Shown: positions 36,420-44,967 of the stretch, in pieces
Position numbering within the stretch: the first letter of the stretch is position 1
Layout: the number at the start of each line of letters is the position of its first letter
DNA from: an uncultured Pelagibacteraceae bacterium
GTDB lineage: Bacteria; Pseudomonadota; Alphaproteobacteria; Pelagibacterales; Pelagibacteraceae
DNA length: 48,097 bases
Assembly (NCBI GenBank): GCA_902547825.1
Contig: CACCPE010000006.1
Location: 1-48,097 of the forward strand
Direction of reading: 5' to 3'
The notes under the pieces: generated by a model
What the model saw: only the letters and a program-made list of their open reading frames with translations
What the model was told of the DNA's origin: nothing
Databases searched by the model: none
Translations under genes and position numbers: made by a program

Positions 36420-37387
36420 TAAAAGAAATAATCCTCATGATTTTTTGTATTTTTGTGAAATTCTAACCTTTTTAAATACTCCATTGGATCTTTAATTTTA
36501 ACAATTGCTCCTTCTACCTTATTTAACGCATCGAATACTCGAGTTAGCAAGAATCTCAAAGCAGCACCTTGAGATAAAACCTTAATATTATTCAATTCTT
36601 CGTCAGATAATTTTCTTACAGATGAATATCCATCTATAAAATTCTTTGCTTTAGTAACGTTAAAACTTAAATTATTTTTTAGACCATCAAAACACAAAGC
36701 GTTAAAGCAAATAGCAATTTCAAAAGTAAAAAAATCTTCACATGAAAAATAAAAGTCAATTACTCCGCTAAATTTATCTTGAATAAAAAAAATATTGTCG
36801 TGGAATAGATCTGCATGGATTACTCCTCTTGGCAGATTTTTTGGCCAATTTTTTTCAACATCATTAAGATTTTCCTCAATTAATCTCGGCAGATCTTTAT
36901 GTATATTTTCACACTTATCTTTGACCGAATAAAATAATTTTCTCCATGAATTTATGGATAAGTCATTTTGTCGTTTTAATTTTAAATTCTTTGTAAGCTC
37001 ATGCATTTTAGCTATTTCAGAGCCGATTGATTTACAATTAATTGGAGATAAATTTTTTTTTGCCTTTCCCTCAAGAAATGAAACTATCATTAATTTTTTT
37101 CCACCAAAATTTGTAATAGTTTCATTATTATTATTAGAAATAGGAGCAGGGCATTTAAAGCCTGCTTTATTTAATGATGACATCAGATCAGAAAAAAAGG
37201 GAAGATCAGCAGATTTAACTCTTTTTTCGTAAATAGTTAAAATAAACTTTTTTTTATTAACCGATAAAAAATAGTTTGTATTTTCAATGCCTTCCTCAAT
37301 TCCTTTAAATGAGTCTAACTTACCTAAACTATAATTAGATAAAATTTCCTCAATCTTCTTTTTATTTAACTTTGTATAGACAGCCAT
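36419..37387 (-). CDS. thrB: Homoserine kinase, APH-fold type
   Basis: A 322-residue protein of the aminoglycoside phosphotransferase-like ThrB found in Alphaproteobacteria, not the GHMP type of E. coli. It starts MAVYTKLNKKKIEEILSNYSLGKLDSFKGIEEGIENTNYF. The catalytic loop is GVIHADLFHDNIFFIQDKFSGVIDFYFSCED near residues 187-217, with the H-x-D-x-x-x-x-N pattern followed by DF. It phosphorylates homoserine, supplying ThrC. It overlaps ispH and rnhA by one base each. Confidence 0.95.
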   Translation of the reverse strand: MAVYTKLNKKKIEEILSNYSLGKLDSFKGIEEGIENTNYFLSVNKKKFILTIYEKRVKSADLPFFSDLMSSLNKAGFKCPAPISNNNNETITNFGGKKLMIVSFLEGKAKKNLSPINCKSIGSEIAKMHELTKNLKLKRQNDLSINSWRKLFYSVKDKCENIHKDLPRLIEENLNDVEKNWPKNLPRGVIHADLFHDNIFFIQDKFSGVIDFYFSCEDFFTFEIAICFNALCFDGLKNNLSFNVTKAKNFIDGYSSVRKLSDEELNNIKVLSQGAALRFLLTRVFDALNKVEGAIVKIKDPMEYLKRLEFHKNTKNHEDYFF

Positions 37388-38331
37388 TAATTGAGTTCTT
37401 TCGGCAATTTAAATACAACCTTTTCATCTGCAACTACTACTTCTTCAATAGAAACGTTTCTATCTTTTCTTAAACTGTTTAATAAAGTTTGAACAAGCTT
37501 TTCTGGTGCAGACGCCCCAGAAGATATCCCGATGGTTTCAGAATTATCTATTTCATTAAAAGGAATTTCTTTTTCAGAGTGCATTAAATGAGAATTATTA
37601 CAACCTGCTTTTTTCGCAACCTCAACTAATCTCACAGAATTAGACGAGTTACGACTACCCACTACAAAAAACATATCACACTTGGAAGCTATTTCTTTAA
37701 CTGCGGACTGTCTATTAGTCGTAGCGTAACATATGTCCTCTTTTATAGGGCCTTTGATTTTTGGAAACTTAATTTTAAGAGCTTTAATTATTTCAGCTGT
37801 ATCATCTACAGACAAAGTTGTTTGAGTAATATATGCAAGAGGTTTTTTAAAATCATTTTCTTTAAGAAGTTCAACATCATTTATTGTTTCAATTAGTTTA
37901 ATCGATCCTTTTGGAAGCTGACCCATTGTACCAATAACTTCAGGGTGATTTTTATGTCCGATTAATAATATTTCGAAACCATTTTTATTTAATTGTTCCG
38001 ACTCTCTGTGAACTTTTGAAACTAATGGACAAGTTGCATCTACAAAGGATAAATTTTTTAATTTAGCCTCCTCTGGAACTGATTTCGGAACTCCATGAGC
38101 TGAGAAAATTACAGGTCTACTCGCGTCATCTACGCCAGATAATTCATCAATGAAAATCGCACCTTTTTCTTTTAACTCTTCAACAACCTGCTTATTGTGA
38201 ACTATTTCATGACGAACGTATACTGGAGCTCCAAACTTGCTGATAGATTTTTCAACTATTTCAATTGCTCTTTTTACTCCAGCACAAAATCCTCTTGGTG
38301 ATGCTAAATAAATTTTAAGTTCTTTTTTCAT
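37387..38331 (-). CDS. ispH: 4-hydroxy-3-methylbut-2-enyl diphosphate reductase
   Basis: A 314-residue iron-sulfur enzyme. The three cluster cysteines are in PRGFCAGVKRAIEI near residues 13-26, VDATCPLVSKVHRE near 97-110, and EDICYATTNRQ near 198-208. VVGSRNSSNSVRLVEVA near 224 and GISSGASAPEKLV near 269 complete the pattern. It makes IPP and DMAPP in the last step of the MEP pathway. Being downstream of the carotenoid genes and overlapping blh by 17 bases, it can supply precursors for retinal. Confidence 0.98.
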   Translation of the reverse strand: MKKELKIYLASPRGFCAGVKRAIEIVEKSISKFGAPVYVRHEIVHNKQVVEELKEKGAIFIDELSGVDDASRPVIFSAHGVPKSVPEEAKLKNLSFVDATCPLVSKVHRESEQLNKNGFEILLIGHKNHPEVIGTMGQLPKGSIKLIETINDVELLKENDFKKPLAYITQTTLSVDDTAEIIKALKIKFPKIKGPIKEDICYATTNRQSAVKEIASKCDMFFVVGSRNSSNSVRLVEVAKKAGCNNSHLMHSEKEIPFNEIDNSETIGISSGASAPEKLVQTLLNSLRKDRNVSIEEVVVADEKVVFKLPKELN

Positions 38332-39220
38332 TTTTTTCTAAAAGATATTCTAATAATATATGCGGAAAAGTAAGTGACGCCAAACCAATAAATATTACCT
38401 TATAAATAGCCTCATCAAGCTTATAAAAATTATTTAAAAGATATATCGCAAATAAAAATATTACTGCAGTTACAAAAGTTAAAGGTATAGCTTTCTTTAT
38501 AAATTTTTTAAGTCCTGACTTAAAAGATCTATCCAACTCAAAAATAAGAGTAATCGAATGCCTAATTGAGTGAAGAAAACAAAAATAAAAAGTGAAAGCT
38601 AAAATAGGCGATAAAAAAATATTTAGTATGATTAAAGAAAAGAAGTCCATGATCATAACACTTTTTAGATTTGCATTTTCTTTTTTTGAAATATACATAG
38701 ATGATAAAAAGCCTAGACATAACATTCCAATTAAAAATTCATTACTAAAAAATCCTGATTCAAAAACTTTAAAATTTAGTATCCTAAATATTTCATTAGT
38801 TTCTTCTCTTTTAAATAGTAATGGAGCCATAATTACTGTTGACCCTTTTAATAAGAATAAACACTCAGATATGAAAAACCTTTTTCTAAAAAAAAATACT
38901 GTATCTTCTTTTCCAAAATGATAGGCGGCCACGATCAAAAATAGCAATAAAATTGTATTAGGAAATATTAACCAGAATATTATTATCAATGATGAAATTA
39001 ATGTGTAGGCAAGATAAAAGGATACAGTTTTTTTGTATCCAAATAATTTTAAAAGTTTTAGTCCTTTAATATTATCTAATGCACCGTGTGAAATTCCCAA
39101 AATTAAAATTAAAAACAAGCAAAATACAACTGGTTCAAAATTCAGTATTAGATAGAGAGGGCTTATCAAAATACAAAAATTAAAAAATATAATTGAGTGC
39201 CTAAAGTTAATATTTTCCAT
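38315..39220 (-). CDS. blh: Beta-carotene 15,15'-dioxygenase, Brp/Blh family
   Basis: A 301-residue polytopic membrane protein with about eight hydrophobic segments. The iron-binding histidine motifs of the Blh family are visible: GISHGALDNIKG near residues 42-53, AYHFGKEDTV near 99-108, FLHSIRHSITLIFELDRS near 215-232, and PHILLEYLLEKNE near the C-terminus. It splits beta-carotene into two retinals, the chromophore of proteorhodopsin. The rhodopsin gene is not in the window. It overlaps crtY by one base and ispH by 17. The protein is otherwise variable and rich in Ile, Leu and Phe. Confidence 0.9.
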   Translation of the reverse strand: MENINFRHSIIFFNFCILISPLYLILNFEPVVFCLFLILILGISHGALDNIKGLKLLKLFGYKKTVSFYLAYTLISSLIIIFWLIFPNTILLLFLIVAAYHFGKEDTVFFFRKRFFISECLFLLKGSTVIMAPLLFKREETNEIFRILNFKVFESGFFSNEFLIGMLCLGFLSSMYISKKENANLKSVMIMDFFSLIILNIFLSPILAFTFYFCFLHSIRHSITLIFELDRSFKSGLKKFIKKAIPLTFVTAVIFLFAIYLLNNFYKLDEAIYKVIFIGLASLTFPHILLEYLLEKNEKRT

Positions 39221-40287
39221 TAATTAAACAATGCTTTCAAAAAAATCAATTTTGGCATTTTGCTAATAATATTTATGTCTTCAATAATATTACTTTTATT
39301 TGATAAAAATTTTATAATCGTATTTGAAGAAGTTTTAAACATATTAAAAAAAATTTTAGGCATCTTTTCAGGATGTTTTTCCAATACATTTAAAAATACT
39401 TTATCTAAAAATTGATATTTTTTTCCCAATGAGAATTTTTTTACCTTGTTAATATTGTCAATGTTTTTTACAATATAACGACTATGTTCTTGAATATTTA
39501 AAAAAGTGTAACCTGTACTTAATCGGGTCATTCCTCCTGCAGATCCAATATTAATATATTTATTATTATTTCTAAATGATGGAGAAAAAAGTGGTATGGC
39601 TCCCTTTTCAGTAAAATTTATTTTATAGTTTTTTATACCCAGATTATTCTCAATATAATTTTCTAACTGAAGGTCATAATCTCTGAGGCTCTGATCCTCT
39701 AAATTTGATAACCAAGTAGTTTCAATCAAAGCTTTATTTTTGCTGAATGGCAATGTGTAGAAAAAATGTACATCTTTTCTCTGATCGCAGTTAAAATCCA
39801 TTAAGTTTATTATTTCCTCATCAAAAATATTCTTAGTTGTTTCTATCTCTATACCTTGAAAGTGTTGCCATAACCCGGATTTATCTAGTTCTTTTTTAAA
39901 AAGACTATTAAAAATTAATGAGTTTTCTGAATTGATTTCGTTTAGATTTTTAAAAAAACTTATATTGGAATTTGAGTAAAGTCTAGAATTTATCTTTTTA
40001 TAATATTTTCCACTATCAATACTTTGGTAAGGAAATTTTTTGTTTATCAATTCATTAGAGTATTCAGAAGTATTAATTGTGAAATTGTTCCAACTTTTAA
40101 TTACACAATCCTCAAAATTATGATCAAATACTTTCCAGAATGACCAAGTTTTATCTCTTTTATATTCTTCACGAGATTCAACTATTGCCAAAGTTTTCTC
40201 CTTTAACTTATCATTTATTTCAAGCTCATATGCCAAGGATAAACCCGCGCATCCACCACCAACAATAATATAATCAAATTCTTTCAT
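39220..40287 (-). CDS. crtY: Lycopene beta-cyclase
   Basis: A 355-residue flavoprotein. The N-terminal FAD-binding motif is DYIIVGGGCAGLSLAYELE near residues 5-23, with KTWSFWKVFDHNFEDCVIKSW near 46-66. In the middle are HFFYTLPFSKNKALIETTWLS near 174-194 and the C-terminal GAIPLFSP and NIGSAGGMTRLSTGYTFLNIQEHSR near 246-270, as in CrtY. It cyclises both ends of lycopene to beta-carotene. It lies between crtB (14-base overlap) and blh (1-base overlap). Confidence 0.93.
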   Translation of the reverse strand: MKEFDYIIVGGGCAGLSLAYELEINDKLKEKTLAIVESREEYKRDKTWSFWKVFDHNFEDCVIKSWNNFTINTSEYSNELINKKFPYQSIDSGKYYKKINSRLYSNSNISFFKNLNEINSENSLIFNSLFKKELDKSGLWQHFQGIEIETTKNIFDEEIINLMDFNCDQRKDVHFFYTLPFSKNKALIETTWLSNLEDQSLRDYDLQLENYIENNLGIKNYKINFTEKGAIPLFSPSFRNNNKYINIGSAGGMTRLSTGYTFLNIQEHSRYIVKNIDNINKVKKFSLGKKYQFLDKVFLNVLEKHPEKMPKIFFNMFKTSSNTIIKFLSNKSNIIEDINIISKMPKLIFLKALFN

Positions 40288-41122
40288 TCAAATTAATCTC
40301 TTGTTCTAAAATATTATGATTTAATTGATTATCGTAATCTATATTTTTTATGAACAATAACTTTATAAAATCAATAAGAGATAAAAAAGTCTGAATAACT
40401 TTTTCAAATACTGGCACATATATTTTGCCAGCTTTATTATAATTATCTATATTTTTTTGTTTGAGAATGTAGTCACCTATTTTTCTATAAACTCGTCTTG
40501 CAACAATAACTGAAAATCTAGATTTAACTGGTATACTGCTAATAGATTTAAATGACTTTTCGTAAAATGCTTGAGAATCATCAATGATAGCTTGAATTGA
40601 TGAAAAATCATGATTAACGTATTGTCTATTTCGCGCTTTATCTTCACAAACATCTCTAGCAATATTGGTAAGTTGCATGGCTATGCCTAGATCAATCGCT
40701 CCTTTTAAAGCCTCTTTTTCTCTCACTTTTAATATTTTTGACATCATTAACCCGACTGTTCCTGCAACCCTATAAGAGTAAATAAACAGATCTTTTTTTG
40801 AATTAATCACTACTTTCTCCTTCAAATCTGACTCAATTCCATCAAATAAATCCATTATTATTCGTTTAGAAATATTTTCACTATCAATAACAAGCCACAT
40901 ATCTTTTATAATTTGATTGTCTAGATTTTTATTCACAAAATCTTTTTTAAATTTTGAGAAAATTTCTTTCTTCACACCAAGATTATCATCAACATCAACT
41001 ATATCGTCTAATGTTCTACAGAAATTATATAAAGATGAGCATTTATTCAAAGTATTCCTCGATAGAAAAAAACTCGCCCAATAAAATGATTTAGCATGTT
41101 TTTTTAATAAATTACTTTTCAT
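40274..41122 (-). CDS. crtB: Phytoene synthase
   Basis: A 282-residue squalene/phytoene synthase-type enzyme. It has AKSFYWASFFLSRNT near residues 10-24, the first Asp-rich motif RTLDDIVDVDD near 36-46, YSYRVAGTVGLMMSKIL near 110-126, and the second motif LTNIARDVCEDKARNRQYV near 151-169. It condenses two GGPP molecules to phytoene. GGPP synthase (crtE) is not seen nearby and must be elsewhere. It overlaps crtI by one base and crtY by 14. Confidence 0.95.
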   Translation of the reverse strand: MKSNLLKKHAKSFYWASFFLSRNTLNKCSSLYNFCRTLDDIVDVDDNLGVKKEIFSKFKKDFVNKNLDNQIIKDMWLVIDSENISKRIIMDLFDGIESDLKEKVVINSKKDLFIYSYRVAGTVGLMMSKILKVREKEALKGAIDLGIAMQLTNIARDVCEDKARNRQYVNHDFSSIQAIIDDSQAFYEKSFKSISSIPVKSRFSVIVARRVYRKIGDYILKQKNIDNYNKAGKIYVPVFEKVIQTFLSLIDFIKLLFIKNIDYDNQLNHNILEQEINLNERI

Positions 41123-42588
41123 TAAAATAATTTGTCTAAAACTTTTGCAGATGAAAGAACCCCGGGCATCCCAGCACCTGGATGCGTACCTGCACCAACA
41201 AAGTATAAATTTTTATATATTTCAGATTGATTATGAAATCTAAAATAAGCTGACTGAGAAAATTTTGGTTGAATTGAAAATCCAGATCCATAAAGAGTAG
41301 CTAGATCTATTTCGAAGTAATCAGGTGTTAAATAAAAATCACTTACCACATTGTCTTTGATACCAGGAAGAACAGATTTATCCATTTTATCTAAAACTAA
41401 ATCTTTAAATTTATCACCCTCTTCAATCCAATTAATTTTAGATAAATTGTTTGGGACTGGAACCAATACATAAAAAGCATCTTGGCCTACTGGAGCCATA
41501 TTGGGATCTGTTGCAGATGGTCGATGTAAATAATAACTTATGTCATCAGAGAGCATTTTCTTTTCAAAGATTTTATCAAGATGTTTTTCATAAGTTTCTC
41601 CAAAATAAATTGTGTGATGAGCAACATCGCTATATTTTTTTTTAGAGCCAAAATAATAAACAAACAATCCCATTGAATAATCCATTCGTTTCATTTTTTG
41701 TTTAAATAAAAAATCATAATCCTCTTTTGATTTTATTAAGTTATTGTAAACATTTGGGGGATCGGAGTTACAAATCACATAATCGCTATTTATTATTTTT
41801 GAATTATTTATTTTGACACCCTTAACTTTTTTGCTTTCTGTAAGTATCTCTGTAACTTCAGCATTTTTAATAATTTTGATATTTTCCTCAATCATAAGTT
41901 TTTCTAAAGCTTTAATAACATTACCTGTTCCTCCCATCGAATAATGAATACCCCATTTTTTTTCTAAAAATAAAATTAACGTATATATTGAAGTAGTACT
42001 AAAAGGATTTCCACCCACTAGAAGAGGGTGCATACTAAATACTCTTCTTAATTTTTCATCAGAGATATAGCTTGAAACTAAACCATAGACTGACTTATAA
42101 CTTTTTAATTTTAATAAAGATGGAATTTGTTTCATCATAAAGACTAAATTATTAAAAGGTTTGTCAGATAAATCTGTAAAACCTTTATCAAAGATTTTTT
42201 CAGTGAAGTTCACTAAATTTTTATATCCTTCATAATCATTAGAATTAAATTTTTTTACTTGTTCCTCCATAGATTTATCATCTCCATTGTAATCGAATGT
42301 ATCCCCGTTACTGAATACAAATCTATACCATAAATCTAAAGGTACTATTTCTACATAATTAGAAATATTTTTATTAAATAGTGAGAACAATTCTTCAAAT
42401 AGATATGGAGCAGTTATTACAGTTGGTCCACCATCGTAAATAAACTTATCTTTTTTAAAAACTCTTGCTCGACCACCTAGATCAGGATGTTTTTCTACTA
42501 AAGTTACTTTATGGCCTTTAGCTTTCAATCTTAAAGCGGCAGCCAATCCTCCAAAACCTGAACCAATAACAGTTGTTTTTTTTGCCAT
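41122..42588 (-). CDS. crtI: Phytoene desaturase
   Basis: A 488-residue flavoprotein. It has VIGSGFGGLAAALRLKAKGHKVTLVEKHPDLGGRARVF near the N-terminus (FAD-binding and the following G-G-R), FIYDGGPTVITAPYLFEELF near residues 52-71, SMHPLLVGGNPFSTTSIYTLI near 186-206, and the C-terminal YFVGAGTHPGAGMPGVLSSAKVL near 461-483. It introduces double bonds into phytoene to give lycopene. It begins only 16 bases after the stop of the ATP synthase b-subunit gene with no terminator between, so it probably shares the Fo transcript. Confidence 0.97.
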   Translation of the reverse strand: MAKKTTVIGSGFGGLAAALRLKAKGHKVTLVEKHPDLGGRARVFKKDKFIYDGGPTVITAPYLFEELFSLFNKNISNYVEIVPLDLWYRFVFSNGDTFDYNGDDKSMEEQVKKFNSNDYEGYKNLVNFTEKIFDKGFTDLSDKPFNNLVFMMKQIPSLLKLKSYKSVYGLVSSYISDEKLRRVFSMHPLLVGGNPFSTTSIYTLILFLEKKWGIHYSMGGTGNVIKALEKLMIEENIKIIKNAEVTEILTESKKVKGVKINNSKIINSDYVICNSDPPNVYNNLIKSKEDYDFLFKQKMKRMDYSMGLFVYYFGSKKKYSDVAHHTIYFGETYEKHLDKIFEKKMLSDDISYYLHRPSATDPNMAPVGQDAFYVLVPVPNNLSKINWIEEGDKFKDLVLDKMDKSVLPGIKDNVVSDFYLTPDYFEIDLATLYGSGFSIQPKFSQSAYFRFHNQSEIYKNLYFVGAGTHPGAGMPGVLSSAKVLDKLF

Positions 42589-42604
42589 ATATTAATGGCC
42601 TATT

Positions 42605-43102
42605 CTAACTAGATTTCTTCTTAAGTGCTAATTTTGTTTCTTCGATGCTAGAGGCATAAATTTTATCTAATTTGCTTTTATCCAGTGAGTTTTTAATCAA
42701 TTTTTCCACTGACTCTATGGCTATTTTCACTGATGCGTTTTTTATATCCTTTTCAGCCTGATTTTTAAGCTGTCTAATTCTCTCTTCAGCATTTTTTTTC
42801 CTATTTTCCATTAAATCATGAAACTCTTTATTAACTCTAATGACATTTTTTTCTGCCTCTTCGCTAGCTTTATCTATCATTTCTCTAACCTCATTTTTTG
42901 AATTACTGATTTTTTTTTCATGCTCCGTTAAAATGTTTTTAGCATCTTCTTTTAGTTTTTCAGCCTCGTTAATTTGGTTCTTAATGTTTGAAATATTTTG
43001 TTCTAGAGCTTCTTTAATTTTTTGGGGAATCTTGAAATATGTTATTATTCCCAAAAAAATAAAGAAAGAAACAGTTACCCAAAAAGTTGCATCCATTATC
43101 AT
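42605..43102 (-). CDS. atpF: ATP synthase Fo subunit b
   Basis: A 165-residue protein with a single N-terminal membrane helix (about residues 5-22, TFWVTVSFFIFLGIITYF) and then a long, charged coiled coil typical of the b stalk. The motif KIPQKIKEALEQNISNIKNQINEAEKLKEDA after the helix is usual for the alphaproteobacterial b subunit. It forms the peripheral stalk together with b'. It overlaps the b' gene by four bases and is the last Fo gene, directly followed by crtI. Confidence 0.93.
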   Translation of the reverse strand: MIMDATFWVTVSFFIFLGIITYFKIPQKIKEALEQNISNIKNQINEAEKLKEDAKNILTEHEKKISNSKNEVREMIDKASEEAEKNVIRVNKEFHDLMENRKKNAEERIRQLKNQAEKDIKNASVKIAIESVEKLIKNSLDKSKLDKIYASSIEETKLALKKKSS

Positions 43103-43674
43103 AAGAATTTACTCATATTTTTTTTGGAAACATCCTCAACTGTTGCTTTGATGCTGCTTTCATTAAGTTTATCGCCTGTGATATTTTCAATAATATTAGA
43201 TACGATACTTCCTGAGATAATTTGAATAGAGGATATAGAATTTTTTTTAAGTTCTGAAATTTCTTTTTGTGCTTTTAAAATTTCTTTCTCTATTTCTTTT
43301 TCCATCGATACCTTTTTTGATTGAATATCTTTATCTAAAGTACTTTTAGTCTCAAAATGTATCTTTAGAACTTCTTTTTTAGCTTTCTCCAAGATTAAAT
43401 CATACTCTTTTAATTTCGATTCAGACTCCTCTTTGAATTTATTCGCGTTTTCTAGGTCATCTTTAATTTTGTTTTCTCTATTATCTAAGTTATTTTTAAT
43501 TTTTGGTAAGTAGAATTTTGATATCGAAATATACAGAACTGTAAATACTAATATTAACCAAAATGCTTGAGAAGCCCAATACGTCGGATCCAGCTGAGGC
43601 ATTCCAGCCTCAGCTGCAAACAATTCAGTATTTATAGCTACAGACGCTATTAATAAACTTAGAAAACTTTTCAT
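43099..43674 (-). CDS. ATP synthase Fo subunit b'
   Basis: From ATG 43674 the protein has 191 residues. A frame from TTG 43695 would add seven residues and overlap atpE. The ATG gives a 10-base gap and is preferred. It has a signal-like or membrane start (FLSLLIASVAINTELFA), then AEAGMPQLDPTYWASQAFWLILVFTVLYISISKFYLPKI, the characteristic b' N-terminus with its membrane helix (about residues 38-58), and a long coiled coil. Separate b and b' genes are typical of Alphaproteobacteria. It pairs with subunit b in the peripheral stalk. Confidence 0.92.
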   Translation of the reverse strand: MKSFLSLLIASVAINTELFAAEAGMPQLDPTYWASQAFWLILVFTVLYISISKFYLPKIKNNLDNRENKIKDDLENANKFKEESESKLKEYDLILEKAKKEVLKIHFETKSTLDKDIQSKKVSMEKEIEKEILKAQKEISELKKNSISSIQIISGSIVSNIIENITGDKLNESSIKATVEDVSKKNMSKFL

Positions 43675-43684
43675 ATTTAATTTA

Positions 43685-43912
43685 CTAAAATGCAAATAAA
43701 ATAATTAAAGCCACTACAAGTCCAAATAATCCAGTTGCCTCTGCTAAAGCAAATCCCAACAATAGGTTAGGGAATTGTTTTTGAGCTGCTGATGGATTTC
43801 TCATTGCTCCAGATAGGTAGTTACCGAAAATAATTCCGATACCTACACCAGCTCCAGCTAATGCGATTGCAGCCAGACCTGCTCCAATCATTTTTGCCGC
43901 TTCTAACTCCAT
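43685..43912 (-). CDS. atpE: ATP synthase Fo subunit c
   Basis: A 75-residue hairpin of two membrane helices with a glycine-rich first helix (GAGLAAIALAGAGVGIGIIFG, about residues 10-30), the polar loop RNPSAAQKQ at 38-46, and the proton-binding carboxylate E58 in GFALAEATGLFGLV. The residues around E58 (ALAEATG) match proton-translocating alphaproteobacterial c subunits. I see no sodium-type Glu-Ser pair. A ring of this subunit rotates as protons pass. Confidence 0.98.
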   Translation of the reverse strand: MELEAAKMIGAGLAAIALAGAGVGIGIIFGNYLSGAMRNPSAAQKQFPNLLLGFALAEATGLFGLVVALIILFAF

Positions 43913-43929
43913 TTTTCCTCCTTTTTTGT

Positions 43930-44664
43930 TTAATGGTGTAAATTTAATGCATCATTCAAATAGATACAGGTTAATATTGCAAAAACATACGCTTGTAGAA
44001 AGGCTACAAGAATCTCCAACCCTGTTAATGCCACTGAAAAACTAAGCGGTAACCAACCACCTAATATTCCTAAACTTACAACGAATCCTCCAAAAACTTT
44101 TAACATTGTGTGACCCGCCATCATGTTTGCAAATAATCTTACTGATAAACTCACTGGTCTACTAAGATATGAAATAATTTCTATGATAGTAATCAGAGGC
44201 AAAAGCACAGCTGGGACTCCACTTGGCACAAATATACTCAAGTATTTAAAACCATGCTTTATAAAACCAATTATTGTTACAGCTATGAATATAAATAGAG
44301 CCATAATTAATGTTACAATTATATGACTCGTTACCGTGAATGAGTATGGAAGCATTCCAACCATATTACAAATTAAGACAAACATAAATAAGCTGAATAT
44401 AAATGGAAAATAAGGCCTAGCCTTTGACCCAGCAGTATCACTAATCATTTTTGCTACAAAGGTGTAAGTCATTTCAGCAATTAATTGCAATTTATTTGGA
44501 ATAATTTTTTTCTCTTTGGATCCTAAAAATAAAAACAATATAATAACAGTTGCGCTTATTACCATGAATAAACTTGCATTAGTAAAGGATAAATCAACAC
44601 CTGCTATATTAATCTCAGGGCCAATTCTTCTGACCGTGAATTGTTGCATTGGATTACTTGCCAT
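43930..44664 (-). CDS. atpB: ATP synthase Fo subunit a
   Basis: A 244-residue membrane protein with about five to six hydrophobic segments. The essential arginine is R176 in SRPVSLSVRLFANMMAGHTMLK. FSLFMFVLICNMVGMLPYSFTVTSHI near residues 90-115 and the C-terminal GLEILVAFLQAYVFAILTCIYLNDAL are standard. It provides the proton half-channels next to the c ring. It follows atpI by nine bases and precedes atpE by seventeen. Confidence 0.98.
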   Translation of the reverse strand: MASNPMQQFTVRRIGPEINIAGVDLSFTNASLFMVISATVIILFLFLGSKEKKIIPNKLQLIAEMTYTFVAKMISDTAGSKARPYFPFIFSLFMFVLICNMVGMLPYSFTVTSHIIVTLIMALFIFIAVTIIGFIKHGFKYLSIFVPSGVPAVLLPLITIIEIISYLSRPVSLSVRLFANMMAGHTMLKVFGGFVVSLGILGGWLPLSFSVALTGLEILVAFLQAYVFAILTCIYLNDALNLHH

Positions 44665-44673
44665 AAAAACTTT

Positions 44674-44958
44674 CTAATCTTCCTTTTGCATTCTATTAGC
44701 TGCTCGAATAACATTTAACATGCCTGCTGCAGCTCCCAAAAAAAAGAAAATTATTATTAACCAAGGTTTAGTATCAAACAAGGTATCTAAAATAAACCCA
44801 ATTATTGTCCCAACAGCAACTGCTGCAACTAATTCTGTGCCTAATTTAAAGGCGCTACCCATAAATGATCCTCTTTTTTCATCGTCATTATCTAATTGCT
44901 TTTTTATTTTTGATTTTGCAATTTTTAGGCGAGTTTTAAAATCTTCAGGTATTGTCAT
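44674..44958 (-). CDS. atpI: ATP synthase accessory protein AtpI
   Basis: A 94-residue protein with a charged N-terminal part (about residues 1-30) and two membrane helices (about 36-56 and 63-82) joined by a short FDTKPW turn. ALKLGTELVAAVAVGTIIGFILDTLF-like and IIFFFLGAAAGMLNVIRAANRM segments fit the AtpI/AtpQ-like accessory family that precedes atpB. AtpI helps c-ring assembly in some bacteria. The gene starts nine bases after the smc stop, so the Fo operon may be read from promoters upstream of smc. Confidence 0.9.
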   Translation of the reverse strand: MTIPEDFKTRLKIAKSKIKKQLDNDDEKRGSFMGSAFKLGTELVAAVAVGTIIGFILDTLFDTKPWLIIIFFFLGAAAGMLNVIRAANRMQKED

Positions 44959-44967
44959 TATATAAAT

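Noticed and set aside
38315-42588. Proteorhodopsin or crtE within the carotenoid cluster
   Set aside because: Each frame in this stretch is accounted for by crtI, crtB, crtY and blh; no seven-helix opsin or GGPP synthase motif (DDxxD type) was seen.
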